From contig JAIXOO010000299.1 in assembly GCA_027486765.1 (NCBI GenBank), positions 1 to 38,772 on the forward strand: a stretch of DNA of 38,772 bases. The letters are read 5' to 3'. The notes under the pieces are model-generated. The model was not told the origin of the DNA, did not search any database, and saw nothing but the letters and a program-made list of their open reading frames with translations. The position numbers and the translations under genes were made by a program. This stretch comes from Saprospiraceae bacterium. Its GTDB lineage: Bacteria; Bacteroidota; Bacteroidia; Chitinophagales; Saprospiraceae. Shown here in pieces: positions 20,162 through 28,199 of the stretch (its first letter is position 1; each line of letters opens with the position of its first letter).

Positions 20162-20917
20162 TTAGCGTTCACTTTTATAGTTGCTATTCACCCTGGTTTG
20201 TACTTCCCGGCGATACACTTCACCAATGGGAATTTCGTGTTCTTTCACAAAAATCCGATTCCCTTCCAGCCGTTCTGCATTGCCCATGTTGATCAGATAG
20301 GATTTGTGTACCCGCAGAAAATTTTCTTCCTTGAGTAGTTCTTCAAAACTACTCAAGGAATTGTGTACCAATAGCATTGGACTGCCAGCAATAAACACTT
20401 TGGAGTAGTTTCCCCATGACTGAAAGAATAGGATATTGCTAATCGCCACTTTGTGAATGGCCTTGTCTGCTTTTAAAAATAAAAACTCCTTTGGACTGGG
20501 TTTGTCCACCATGGTGGCGGTGTTGGAATTGGAACCAATTGCTTGTTCGTTCTGCTCTGGGTTTTTGCTCAACATTACCCGGGTTACTGCTTTCAGAAAA
20601 CGCTCAAAAGAGAATGGTTTTAACAGGTAATCCGTGGCACCCAAATCAAAGCCTTCAACAGCATATTCTGAAAAAGCAGTTGTAAAGATAATGTGAGGTG
20701 GGCGACTCAAGGCTTTGAAGAATTGCACACCTGTAATATCAGGCATTTGAATATCCAGAAAAATCAGCTCAATTGTTTGTTGCTGAATTGCCTGCAAAGC
20801 TTGCATGGCATTGTGAAAGGAACCTTCCAGCTTCAGCGCAGGAACTTTCTGAATATAGGTCTCCAGCACTTCTCGTGCGGGCTGTTCGTCGTCAATGATT
20901 ATACAACGGATGATCAT
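20162..20917 (-). CDS. LytTR-type response regulator
   Basis: The 251-aa protein has a receiver domain (residues about 1-120) with the acidic pocket D9/D10, phospho-acceptor D55 in IFLDIQMP, the TTAF switch region and K102-type lysine in DYLLKPFSFE. A C-terminal LytTR DNA-binding domain spans about 145-250 (FLFLKADKAIHKV...SNILFFQSWGNYSKV...FLRVHKSYLIN). It is the partner of the adjacent kinase: the kinase stop TGA overlaps the ATG by 4 nt, implying translational coupling. LytTR proteins bind short repeats of the form W-[AC]-[CA]-GTT-n-[AG]-[TG]. Three TCCGTTCAT boxes in this window fit that consensus, one of them in the region upstream of this pair. Confidence 0.93.
   Translation of the reverse strand: MIIRCIIIDDEQPAREVLETYIQKVPALKLEGSFHNAMQALQAIQQQTIELIFLDIQMPDITGVQFFKALSRPPHIIFTTAFSEYAVEGFDLGATDYLLKPFSFERFLKAVTRVMLSKNPEQNEQAIGSNSNTATMVDKPSPKEFLFLKADKAIHKVAISNILFFQSWGNYSKVFIAGSPMLLVHNSLSSFEELLKEENFLRVHKSYLINMGNAERLEGNRIFVKEHEIPIGEVYRREVQTRVNSNYKSER
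20327..20360. repeat. perfect 14-bp inverted repeat inside the LytTR gene
   Basis: TTCCTTGAGTAGTT at 20327-20340 is the exact reverse complement of AACTACTCAAGGAA at 20347-20360, with a 6-nt spacer. It lies within the LytTR-domain coding region (residues reading SLSSFEELLKEE) and could form a stable hairpin in the mRNA. It has no T-run, so it is not a standard terminator. Confidence 0.6.
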
Positions 20918-22014
20918 AAATTGAGTTCAAGAATAATTTCAAAAGAATCGGGTTTTTCATCTATTTGTAGGTCATAATTATTGGGATACAAAAGGTCTAG
21001 CCTGCGTTGTACATTTCGAAGCCCTGTCCCGCTTTTTATGGTATAGGCCAGCGAATTAGGCTTAGAATTGTAAACCTGTAAAAATAATTGATTGTGTTGC
21101 ACAGCCATATTTATTTCTACAACGGCAGCATTGCTGTTTTGTTCAACTCCATGTTTAAAGGCATTCTCGATAAACGGAAGCAACAAAATGGGCGCTATAT
21201 TGTGGTTGGCTAGATAACCTTCTGACTTGAAATGAATTACCGCATGATCTCCCAGGCGCAGTTGCTCCATGGCTACGTAGTTTTCAAGGTAAGCTACTTC
21301 TTGCCAAAGTGGAATCCGGCTATTTTTGCCAACGCTGAGCAAGTACCGCATTAACTCGCTGATTTTGAGTAAACTTTCGGGCAGTTTTGGGTCGTTTTTC
21401 AGGGACATGTTGTATAATGCATTCAGTGTGTTGAACAAAAAATGCGGATTGATTTGACTGCTCAACATTTTTACTTCCATTTCGCGCAGTAGAAGTGTTG
21501 CCTTGGTTGCTTCATGCGACCGCCGCCAGACGCGGTATGCTCCCAATGTTCCTATTGTGGTAAAATAGGTAAAGGCCATGTCCACAATGATATTTGATAG
21601 CGTGTATTTTGTTTCCAGTCCGAGACTGGAAAAATGAAGGTTCGAATAATAGGTGCTGATTCCAATTGCGACAAAAAAAACGAGGGTATAACTGAAATAT
21701 TTGACATAAAGTTTTTTGTCGTATAACAACACAAGTTTGTAATTGTGAAAAAAGGCTGGACCTAGAAAAAAAACGCAAGCATCAAACATATCATAAATGA
21801 TCGTATTGATAGGGCCTCTCCCAAAGTCATTCACCAAAACGACTAGCCCTAAAATGAGTACTACCCCAATCGTGTCTGGCCGCCAAAGGAGCCTTATCAA
21901 CAGTTTGAAAAGTGTAATAAGACTTTTTTTCACAGGTGTGGTAACTTGAAAGACAAAGATACACTTAGAAACGCTTCGGTTTAACAATTTTTGATGAACG
22001 GATTTGCTCACCAA
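20914..22014 (-). CDS. LytS/YehU-type sensor histidine kinase
   Basis: This is an integral membrane kinase with about four predicted helices in the N-terminal half. A His_kinase (PF06580-type) domain follows, with the phospho-acceptor motif SSQINPHFLFNTLNALYNMS (H191 in the longest form). The ATP-binding motifs are PFIENAFKHGVEQ and GTGLRNVQRRLDLLYP. It should phosphorylate the LytTR regulator encoded just downstream. The start is uncertain: the longest frame begins at TTG 22014 (366 aa), but GTG 21933 (339 aa, MKKSLITLFKLLIRLL) looks more natural. It would also leave the TCCGTTCAT box at 21994-22002 outside the coding region. The gene is divergent from the beta-propeller gene at 22188. Confidence 0.9.
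   Translation of the reverse strand: MVSKSVHQKLLNRSVSKCIFVFQVTTPVKKSLITLFKLLIRLLWRPDTIGVVLILGLVVLVNDFGRGPINTIIYDMFDACVFFLGPAFFHNYKLVLLYDKKLYVKYFSYTLVFFVAIGISTYYSNLHFSSLGLETKYTLSNIIVDMAFTYFTTIGTLGAYRVWRRSHEATKATLLLREMEVKMLSSQINPHFLFNTLNALYNMSLKNDPKLPESLLKISELMRYLLSVGKNSRIPLWQEVAYLENYVAMEQLRLGDHAVIHFKSEGYLANHNIAPILLLPFIENAFKHGVEQNSNAAVVEINMAVQHNQLFLQVYNSKPNSLAYTIKSGTGLRNVQRRLDLLYPNNYDLQIDEKPDSFEIILELNL
21994..22002 (-). promoter_or_regulatory. putative LytTR binding box (TCCGTTCAT)
   Basis: Read on the minus strand this is TCCGTTCAT, a full match to the published LytTR consensus W-[AC]-[CA]-GTT-n-[AG]-[TG]. It lies upstream of the LytS/LytTR pair if the kinase starts at GTG 21933. An inverted CGTTCATC follows at 22023-22030. 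The identical 9-mer occurs twice before the lipoprotein hydrolase gene. Autoregulation is the natural reading, but is not shown. Confidence 0.4.
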
Positions 22015-22107
22015 TTTTTAAGCGTTCATCCCCAATAACACTTGTTAGTTTTTCCAAAAAAGCCACTTTCAGGTTTGCTCATGCCATTTTAGGAGTTCAT
22101 CACCATT
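22000..22107 (+). repeat. imperfect direct repeat, 71-bp period, upstream of the LytS kinase
   Basis: Two copies share TTTGCTCA (22003-22010 and 22074-22081), a TTTTA core and GTTCATC (22024-22030 and 22095-22101), all offset by exactly 71 bp. Roughly two thirds of 37 positions agree. The unit lies between the divergent LytS kinase and beta-propeller genes and may be a duplicated regulator site. Confidence 0.45.
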
Positions 22108-22187
22108 CTTTACCAGAACATAAAAGAAAATTTTAGATGTAATAAAAACCAAGGAACATTGCCTTTGAAATCAAACCAGCTACAACA

Positions 22188-24992
22188 ATGTTTCGAGTAA
22201 CAACGATCTTTTTCCTAGTACAAATTATTACGATTACACTCATTGGCTTCAAGCTGAATGCCCAAAATGGTTTTCACCTGCAATCCAAACCCCATTCGTT
22301 GCGTGAAGCATCACTTGCATTTAATCGCTGGGCTCAAGGCCGTGACCTCTCGAAAACCAAAGGATGGAAACAATTCAAACGTTTTGAGTGGTGGGCTGAA
22401 AGTAGAGTCAATGGTCAAGGAAATTTTTCCTTTCCTGAAAACCACCAGAGGACCATTCAGGAGTTGAGTGCAAACCGACAGTTTAACACCCGAGGTAACA
22501 ACAACTGGATTCCGGTGGGCCCCTTGAACTCACTGACGCCCGCTACAACTCCAGAAGGTGGGCATGGTGTTGGTCGCATTAATTGTGTAGCATTTCACCC
22601 CACTAACCCTGCTATTTATTGGGTTGGTACTTCAAATGGTGGAGTATGGAAAACAGTCAATGATGGCTACGCCTGGTTTCCTGTAGGTGATGATTTGCCC
22701 GTTTTGCGGGTGAGCGACCTTGCCGTAAATCCCCAAAAACCTGATCAGATTTTTATGGCCACCGGGGATGCGGATGGCAGTTTTGATGAATACATGACAC
22801 CTAGTGTAAAAAATACGTTAGAAAGATATTCCGGATTTGGCGCAGGTATTTATAAATCTGAGGATGGTGGACTTTCCTGGAGTGCTACCAATTGGCAACC
22901 AGAAAGTGACTTTGGAATTGTAAGAAGAATACTCTGTTTGCCCAAAAACAAAATCATAGCTGCCGGGCTAGATGGCATTTGGAAAAGTAATGATGGTGGG
23001 TCCTCCTGGCAAAAAACCTTACCCAATTCCTGTTGGGACATTAAGGTAGCTGATGGCAACGAAAATCTGCTTTTTGCCAGTTCACTTAATGATGTAAGGA
23101 CAAAAGATTCTTTGGGTATTTGGGTTTCCAACAACAGCGGAGGTACTTGGACACGGGCTGTGATGCCTGCTGAATTTGCTACCGTGCTTTTGTCGAGAGT
23201 AGAGCTTGCAACTGCACCCAATCACCCCAATGTAGTATACGCGCTTGCAACTAGTTTTTTAGGTGGTTTTGCGGGCTTGTTTGCTTCAACTGATGCAGGC
23301 CTTAATTGGGAGCTCAGGTCGGCTAGCCCTAATGTAATGGGTTGGTTTGATGGTGGAAACCTAATTCCCGACAAAGATGATTCGGTATCAGGACAAGGCT
23401 CTTATGATATTACTCTTTGTGTAGATCCACGAGACTCAGCCCGGATTTTTGTCGGAGGAGTCAACCATTGGGGCTCAAGTGATGGTGGAAAAACCTGGTC
23501 GATCCTTTCCTTTTGGTTACCCGTTTTTGGTGATGAACAACCTCATGCAGATCATCATATGGGACGTTTCCAACCCCTGACCAATCGTTATTTCGTTTGT
23601 ACAGATGGCGGGCTCACGCGTGCCGATACCCTGATACTCGACACTACTGCCGTGCAGGCCGTATTTACTTGTAACGCTGACCCCAAATCCTGTTATGCTT
23701 TTCCTACACCTTGGAAGAATCTTTATAACGGAATTGCAAATACTGAATTCTATAGATTTGGAATTGGAAAGGCCAATACCGGTGTAGTTGTAGGAGGGGC
23801 ACAGGACAATGGTTCTTTCCTTTATCAACCCAGCAGCGGGTGGCTCTCCGTCAATGGCGGAGACGGATTTGAGGCAATTGTTGATCCCCGCAACTCCAAA
23901 ACCATTTACACCTCTGTTTACAATGGTACAATTTTTAAATCTGAAGATGGAGGGTACACCCAGTCTGTAATCAATAAAAGTGTAACCGATAGTTTAGAAG
24001 GAAATGATGTAGGGGATTGGCTTACACCCTACCATCTGCACCCTAGTAAACCTGATGTAATTTTTGCCGGTCACCATAACTTGTGGAAAAGTGAAGATCA
24101 GGGGCGGAGTTGGAAAAAAATTTCCGCTTTTACTGATTCGACAATATTGGAGGCAGGTGACATAAAGTTAAACTTAGGCATCCAGTTTGTGCGGGAATTT
24201 GATATCTGCCCTAGCGCGCCAGAACATATCCTCTTGGTACGCAAGAAGTACCTCCTGGACCCTGCCAAAGTTATGAAAACTACGGATGGAGGCCAAACCT
24301 GGCTCAACGTAACCCAAGGCTTACCCGACTCGATTTTTATCAATGATGTTGCGTATGGACGTAACCCACAAACTGCCTGGGTTGTGTTTGGAGCTTATAC
24401 CGAAGGACAGAAAATTTACCAAACCAGAGATGGAGGCACTAGCTGGAACAACATTTCCTTTAATCTCCCTAATCTTCCGGTTAATACTATTGCGGTGGAT
24501 TATCAGGCTGGGGGCACCGTTGTTTACATTGGAACAGATCTGGGGGTTTGGTACCTGCGCGAAGGTAGTCGTACCTGGGAACAGTACAATAATAACCTGC
24601 CCAATGTAATTGTGTCCGAACTGGAAATTCATCCCGGAGACCGTGAACTTTACGCGGCTACATATGGGCGGGGTATTTGGAGAGCAGACCTGGTTGATCA
24701 GTTTCTTGTGAAAACCAAAGAAGCAACGGCCTTTGAAAAGGCAACTTTACAAGTTCTTCCCACAGCAAATGATGGAAATTTTACCCTCAAAATGGAAGGG
24801 CTCCCTCTTCAACAAAATGAATTATTCGTGTACGATGCGTTAGGCAGGCAGGTGTTCTCAGTACCATTGTCAGGGGAGAATACTGCCTACCAGCGTTCAT
24901 TCCATTTGTCCCATCTGCATGCAGGAATCTATTACGCAGTTATTCGCAACGGCCATGCTACCAAGAGTGCCAAGTTCCTTATTGCAAAGTAA
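22188..24992 (+). CDS. secreted Asp-box (VPS10/sialidase-like) beta-propeller protein with T9SS sorting domain
   Basis: The 934-aa protein begins with a signal peptide (MFRVTTIFFLVQIITITLIG to LNAQ). The body is rich in Asp-box repeats of the S-x-D-x-G-x-x-W type: KSEDGGLSW, KSNDGGSSW, ASTDAGLNW, GSSDGGKTW, KSEDQGRSW, KTTDGGQTW and QTRDGGTSW. These are typical of VPS10/sortilin-like and BNR beta-propellers. The last 80 residues (about 855-934) form a type A T9SS C-terminal sorting domain (NDGNFTLKMEGLP, VYDALGRQVFS, LHAGIYYAVIRNG, AKFLIAK), so the product should be exported across the outer membrane and attached or released. Similar proteins are often annotated as glycosyl hydrolases, but I see no sialidase Arg triad or other catalytic motif. 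A binding or scaffold role is equally likely. Confidence 0.88.
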   Translation: MFRVTTIFFLVQIITITLIGFKLNAQNGFHLQSKPHSLREASLAFNRWAQGRDLSKTKGWKQFKRFEWWAESRVNGQGNFSFPENHQRTIQELSANRQFNTRGNNNWIPVGPLNSLTPATTPEGGHGVGRINCVAFHPTNPAIYWVGTSNGGVWKTVNDGYAWFPVGDDLPVLRVSDLAVNPQKPDQIFMATGDADGSFDEYMTPSVKNTLERYSGFGAGIYKSEDGGLSWSATNWQPESDFGIVRRILCLPKNKIIAAGLDGIWKSNDGGSSWQKTLPNSCWDIKVADGNENLLFASSLNDVRTKDSLGIWVSNNSGGTWTRAVMPAEFATVLLSRVELATAPNHPNVVYALATSFLGGFAGLFASTDAGLNWELRSASPNVMGWFDGGNLIPDKDDSVSGQGSYDITLCVDPRDSARIFVGGVNHWGSSDGGKTWSILSFWLPVFGDEQPHADHHMGRFQPLTNRYFVCTDGGLTRADTLILDTTAVQAVFTCNADPKSCYAFPTPWKNLYNGIANTEFYRFGIGKANTGVVVGGAQDNGSFLYQPSSGWLSVNGGDGFEAIVDPRNSKTIYTSVYNGTIFKSEDGGYTQSVINKSVTDSLEGNDVGDWLTPYHLHPSKPDVIFAGHHNLWKSEDQGRSWKKISAFTDSTILEAGDIKLNLGIQFVREFDICPSAPEHILLVRKKYLLDPAKVMKTTDGGQTWLNVTQGLPDSIFINDVAYGRNPQTAWVVFGAYTEGQKIYQTRDGGTSWNNISFNLPNLPVNTIAVDYQAGGTVVYIGTDLGVWYLREGSRTWEQYNNNLPNVIVSELEIHPGDRELYAATYGRGIWRADLVDQFLVKTKEATAFEKATLQVLPTANDGNFTLKMEGLPLQQNELFVYDALGRQVFSVPLSGENTAYQRSFHLSHLHAGIYYAVIRNGHATKSAKFLIAK

Positions 24993-25056
24993 AACTGGTG
25001 TCACAGCCTGCAGCCGGGTGATCTAAATCGATTTCGTTTTCATTAAATCCAATACT

Positions 25057-25434
25057 ATGCGAATTCAACGTTTTTTCACACTATGTATGTTCTTTGTCCT
25101 GTGGAGCCTTAAACTCAGTGCTCAACAAGTGGACGCAACCAAACTTCCAACCTACATCGTAGTTACTGTTGAAAACACTAAACTTCTGGGCGGAATTGGC
25201 CTGACCATCGACTGGAAAAATTCCGACTACAAAGCCGAGATGGAGCGCTTGTACGAATACTTGCAATCCAATAAAAATGGCGGACAAGGAGTACGCACGC
25301 TGACAGACCTGCTCAATGTGATGAGCAACCTCGGATTTGATTATGTCGACTCTTTTAATGCCAGCGCATTCGGTTTAGATCCTGGCGCAGAGAAACAAAG
25401 AAGCAACGTAGTTTTTAAAAAGAACAAAAGGTAA
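25057..25434 (+). CDS. small secreted protein of unknown function (125 aa)
   Basis: A signal peptide is clear (MRIQRFFTLCMFFVLWSLKLSA then QQ). The mature part of about 100 residues has a beta-strand YIVVTVENTKLLGGIGLTID, then a helical DYKAEMERLYEYLQ, and ends in a lysine-rich tail FKKNKR. I recognise no family or motif. It follows the beta-propeller gene by 64 bp and may share its transcript. The hairpin at 25498-25521 downstream would end such a transcript. Confidence 0.7.
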   Translation: MRIQRFFTLCMFFVLWSLKLSAQQVDATKLPTYIVVTVENTKLLGGIGLTIDWKNSDYKAEMERLYEYLQSNKNGGQGVRTLTDLLNVMSNLGFDYVDSFNASAFGLDPGAEKQRSNVVFKKNKR

Positions 25435-25454
25435 TAGATTCACTATGAACAGAA

Positions 25455-25463
25455 TCCGTTCAT
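25455..25463 (+). promoter_or_regulatory. putative LytTR binding box, copy 1
   Basis: TCCGTTCAT fits W-[AC]-[CA]-GTT-n-[AG]-[TG] at every position. It lies 146 bp before the lipoprotein hydrolase start and just after the small secreted protein. See the partner copy at 25585. Confidence 0.35.
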
Positions 25464-25497
25464 AAAAACCTATTATCTACCTCGCTAGTGTTTTATG

Positions 25498-25528
25498 CCC
25501 GGAAAGCTTTGTCTTTCCGGGTTTGTTC
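25498..25528 (+). terminator. probable intrinsic terminator after the small secreted protein
   Basis: CCCGGAAAG (25498-25506) pairs with CTTTCCGGG (25513-25521) around a 6-nt loop and is followed by TTTGTT. The stem is strong but the T-run is interrupted. It would separate the beta-propeller/small-protein transcript from the hydrolase gene. Confidence 0.5.
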
Positions 25529-25584
25529 GCTCGGAGGCTTAGCATATTTGAATTATTTGCGGAGCCAGGCTCCCATAAAATCAA

Positions 25585-25593
25585 TCCGTTCAT
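25585..25593 (+). promoter_or_regulatory. putative LytTR binding box, copy 2
   Basis: This is the second TCCGTTCAT, 16 bp before the hydrolase ATG at 25609. That is too close for an activator of a promoter located further upstream, so it may be a repressor site or a simple duplication of the other copy. Confidence 0.3.
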
Positions 25594-25608
25594 AAAAATC
25601 TAAAAATC

Positions 25609-26601
25609 ATGCTAACTAGAATATTCAGTCCTATACTGTTTTTGGTCATTACGTTAACTCTCTGGTCTTGTAAGAAATCCGATCAATTTGATGGCTTCTC
25701 ACCTGAGGCCAATTTTACTGTTACCAACAAGGAGGAAACCATGCCTGTATGGGTTTATGGTAAAAATGATGCCAAATACATCGTTTTGGCTGTACATGGT
25801 GGCCCTGGGTCGGATGCCCTGGATTTTAGGAATTACCAGGGAGGACTGGGGTTTAAAGAATTGGAAACCCAGTATTTGGTGGCTTATTGGCAACAAAGAG
25901 CATCTGGACAATCACAAGGCCCAGACAACAAAGCTTATTACACGATCAGCCAATATGTGGAAGATTGTGATAAGGTGATCGATCAATTGATCATTAGATA
26001 TCCCGGCAAAAAAATCGTCTTGTTTGGGCATAGTTGGGGTGGCATGTTGACTTCTGCTTATTTAAGTGATGCTACACGTCAAGCAAAAATTGTTGCCTGG
26101 ATCAATGCAGCAGGTGTAGATAATGGTACTGTTTTGTTTAAAACTACACAAGAAGATATTCTCAGCGAAGCAAATGCGCGCATTGCAAAAAAGGAAAATG
26201 TTACCTATTGGGAAGACGTCAAAAACAAAGCCAAGGACGAAACCCTTGCCAATTTCTTGGCATACCGGGTAGTGGAAAAAATTGGCGAGGTAACCATTAA
26301 AGTCAATAACGACGACTTTAAGTTTACCAAGAGAGCCCTTAAAAGTAATCAAGGGCTTTTTCCTGAAATCGTTACAAAGGACTATTCAAACTCCCTGGCC
26401 GAGCATTTCAAAAAACCGGTGCTTTTCCTTTGGGGTAAATACGATTTTGCCGTCTCCAAACAACTGCGAGATGCATTGATCCCGAAGCTCACCACGAATA
26501 AAGTAAGCAATATCAACTTTCCCGCCTCGGGGCATTATATGATGTTTCACGAACCTACTCTATTCGCCAAGTCGATAAGGGGATTTGTCGAGGCGCTCTA
26601 A
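25609..26601 (+). CDS. lipoprotein alpha/beta hydrolase (S33 proline-iminopeptidase-like)
   Basis: The 330-aa protein has a lipoprotein signal ending at Cys21 (ITLTLWSC-KKSDQ), so it is membrane-anchored outside the cytoplasm. The hydrolase domain shows AVHGGPGSDALDF (oxyanion loop of family S33), YWQQRASGQS (equivalent of the DQRGxGxS motif), the nucleophile elbow FGHSWGGMLTSAY with S142, D279 in WGKYDFAVS and H309 in SGHYMMFHEP. A full Ser-Asp-His triad is therefore present. The family removes N-terminal proline from peptides or hydrolyses esters and lactones. It is monocistronic in appearance: a terminator-like hairpin and LytTR-like boxes precede it, and a 200-bp gap follows. Confidence 0.87.
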   Translation: MLTRIFSPILFLVITLTLWSCKKSDQFDGFSPEANFTVTNKEETMPVWVYGKNDAKYIVLAVHGGPGSDALDFRNYQGGLGFKELETQYLVAYWQQRASGQSQGPDNKAYYTISQYVEDCDKVIDQLIIRYPGKKIVLFGHSWGGMLTSAYLSDATRQAKIVAWINAAGVDNGTVLFKTTQEDILSEANARIAKKENVTYWEDVKNKAKDETLANFLAYRVVEKIGEVTIKVNNDDFKFTKRALKSNQGLFPEIVTKDYSNSLAEHFKKPVLFLWGKYDFAVSKQLRDALIPKLTTNKVSNINFPASGHYMMFHEPTLFAKSIRGFVEAL

Positions 26602-26635
26602 AACGCTGTTTAATGTATTTTTTTTAAAGTTGACT

Positions 26636-26658
26636 TTGTAGAGGTGATGTAGAGGTGG
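26636..26658 (+). promoter_or_regulatory. second tandem TGTAGAGG direct repeat, before a LuxR-type gene
   Basis: TTGTAGAGG (26636-26644) and ATGTAGAGG (26647-26655) repeat with the same 11-bp period as the element before susC and are also followed by TGG. An ATTTTG lies 13 bp after this copy and 23 bp after the susC copy, so the offset differs by about one helical turn. It lies 35 bp after the hydrolase stop, upstream of the regulator at 26880. Confidence 0.45.
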
Positions 26659-26879
26659 TTTGTGATTGTTATTTTGTTTCAATGACTATTTTTCGCATTC
26701 GTTGGGGGCAATAACCTGTGTGGAATTTCTTGCCCCCATTTTTCACCTCGAATCCCATTCTTTTGCTACCTATTCCAATTTTAGCTTAAGCCATTGAATT
26801 TAATCTCAGCATGATTTCTCCTCTTGCCTATGTGGAGAGTTCTATTGCTATTGATGTTACGTTTGAATCCGAATTCGAT

Positions 26880-27545
26880 ATGAAATCTACTTCGTCTAAC
26901 CTGAAAGTAGCTTTGATCGGGGATCATTTTGCTACAGTCAAACATTTCAAACGCTACCTTAAAAATGATGTTGAACTGGTTCTGACTGACATTCACCGAA
27001 CTTTTGAACAGGCCATTAGTGGTGAATTGAATGCAGACATAGTTTTTTGGGTTTTATATCCTGCATTTAAAACTTCATATGTTCAGGCGTTTCGAAGAAA
27101 ATTCCCTAAGGTTAAGATAATAGGTATCGTCGACCTTATTTACATTAATTCATTTGCATTTACCAGTGCTAAATATTTTGATGCTTTGATACCACAGAAC
27201 GAACCCATAGATGTGGTGCATTGGATTTTGAAAAAAATAACTCAGGGTTTTCGATTTTATGCACCTGTGTTTAATGGCTCGTTGATCAACCTGCAGCCGA
27301 AATTTGGTCAGGTCGAACTCAAACATTTGGAAGTAGCGTTATCAGATAATCAATTGTCCATAAGAGAGCAAGAAATCATTCCTTTTTTGGTTACCGGACA
27401 TTCTTATCAGGAGATTGGATTATTGCTGGAACTCAACATTAATACTGTACGATTCTATGCTAGCCAACTTTATCAAAAATTAAAAATTAAAGGTAGAAAC
27501 GAATTAAAATATAGGTACTATGCCAGCTGTACGAATACTTGTTGA
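26880..27545 (+). CDS. LuxR-type regulator with pseudo-receiver domain (221 aa)
   Basis: ATG 26880 is chosen because the receiver-like fold starts immediately after it (NLKVALIGDHFATVKHFKRY); ATG 26811 would add 23 residues without family character. The N-terminal 120 residues have receiver topology, but the usual phospho-aspartate strand reads ADIVFWVLYP, with no Asp at the acceptor position, so phosphorylation is unlikely. The C-terminal domain is a LuxR/NarL helix-turn-helix: LSIREQEIIPFLVTGHSYQEIGLLLELNINTVRFYASQL. It is followed after only 15 bp by the end of a convergent gene of the same architecture. A tandem TGTAGAGG repeat lies upstream. Its target is unknown; the giant surface-protein gene nearby is a candidate. 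Confidence 0.8.
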   Translation: MKSTSSNLKVALIGDHFATVKHFKRYLKNDVELVLTDIHRTFEQAISGELNADIVFWVLYPAFKTSYVQAFRRKFPKVKIIGIVDLIYINSFAFTSAKYFDALIPQNEPIDVVHWILKKITQGFRFYAPVFNGSLINLQPKFGQVELKHLEVALSDNQLSIREQEIIPFLVTGHSYQEIGLLLELNINTVRFYASQLYQKLKIKGRNELKYRYYASCTNTC

Positions 27546-27560
27546 TTCGTAATGAAAGAC

Positions 27561-28199
27561 TTAATCTGAAAACATTTCTTGTAAATCATATTTAGAATGC
27601 ACGCCTAGTTTTTTGTACAAATGTTTAACGTGATTTCTGATGGTGTTGATGCTCAGACAAAGCTGATCAGCAATTGCCGCATAACTTTGATCCTGAACCA
27701 GCAGCCTTGCAATCTCAATTTCTCGGTCAGAAAGTTGGTACTGTAAGAACAGGTCTCTAGCGTTAAATTTGTCAACCGAATTTAATTGTTGACGCTCAAT
27801 GTACTCAATAAAAAAATGACTCACTTGTGGCGCAATATACATTCCCCCATTCAAGGTGTGTTCCAGTGCATAGTACAACATTGTTAAGTCGTCAAGGTAA
27901 ATAAAGTACCCATCGGCACCATTCCCCAAACTGGCTTCAAAGTGTTCATGCAAAACTTCTTCTGCAATTACAATAATTTTGACACCTTGGATCAACTTTT
28001 TCAACTTCCCAATTTGAGAGAATTGATCTGAATTAGGTATATGGGTGATGATGATATCAATGCCTGATTCGGTGTTGTATCGTTCTACGAATTCACCAAA
28101 GCTGTTGCATTGCAATTCAAAGGAGTATCCCGCTTGCTTGAGATTAATTAATAAATCATCAGACCACAAAGCTGTGGGTAAAATTGATCCAATTACCAT
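27561..28199 (-). CDS. LuxR-type regulator with pseudo-receiver domain (212 aa)
   Basis: The N-terminal domain (about 1-125) has receiver topology with GIDIIITHIPNS where a normal receiver would carry the phospho-Asp; a histidine or threonine occupies the position. The late-receiver lysine region reads GADGYFIYLDDLTMLYYAL. The C-terminal domain is a typical LuxR/NarL HTH (LSDREIEIARLLVQDQSYAAIADQLCLSINTIRNHVKHLYKKL). It is transcribed divergently from the 3111-residue surface protein gene across a 377-bp intergenic region, which makes it a plausible regulator of that gene. It converges with the paralogous regulator at 26880. Phosphorylation-independent control is inferred from the missing Asp. 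Confidence 0.85.
   Translation of the reverse strand: MVIGSILPTALWSDDLLINLKQAGYSFELQCNSFGEFVERYNTESGIDIIITHIPNSDQFSQIGKLKKLIQGVKIIVIAEEVLHEHFEASLGNGADGYFIYLDDLTMLYYALEHTLNGGMYIAPQVSHFFIEYIERQQLNSVDKFNARDLFLQYQLSDREIEIARLLVQDQSYAAIADQLCLSINTIRNHVKHLYKKLGVHSKYDLQEMFSD

Larger units (their letters stand above)
25453..25598 (+). repeat. 16-bp direct repeats (AATCCGTTCATAAAAA) bounding a hairpin segment
   Basis: AATCCGTTCATAAAAA occurs at 25453-25468 and 25583-25598, 130 bp apart. Both copies are followed by a CTA within 3 nt. Between them lie a 9-bp hairpin (25498-25521) and a GGAGCC-A-GGCTCC palindrome (25561-25573). Both copies contain TCCGTTCAT, which matches the LytTR-box consensus. Confidence 0.6.
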
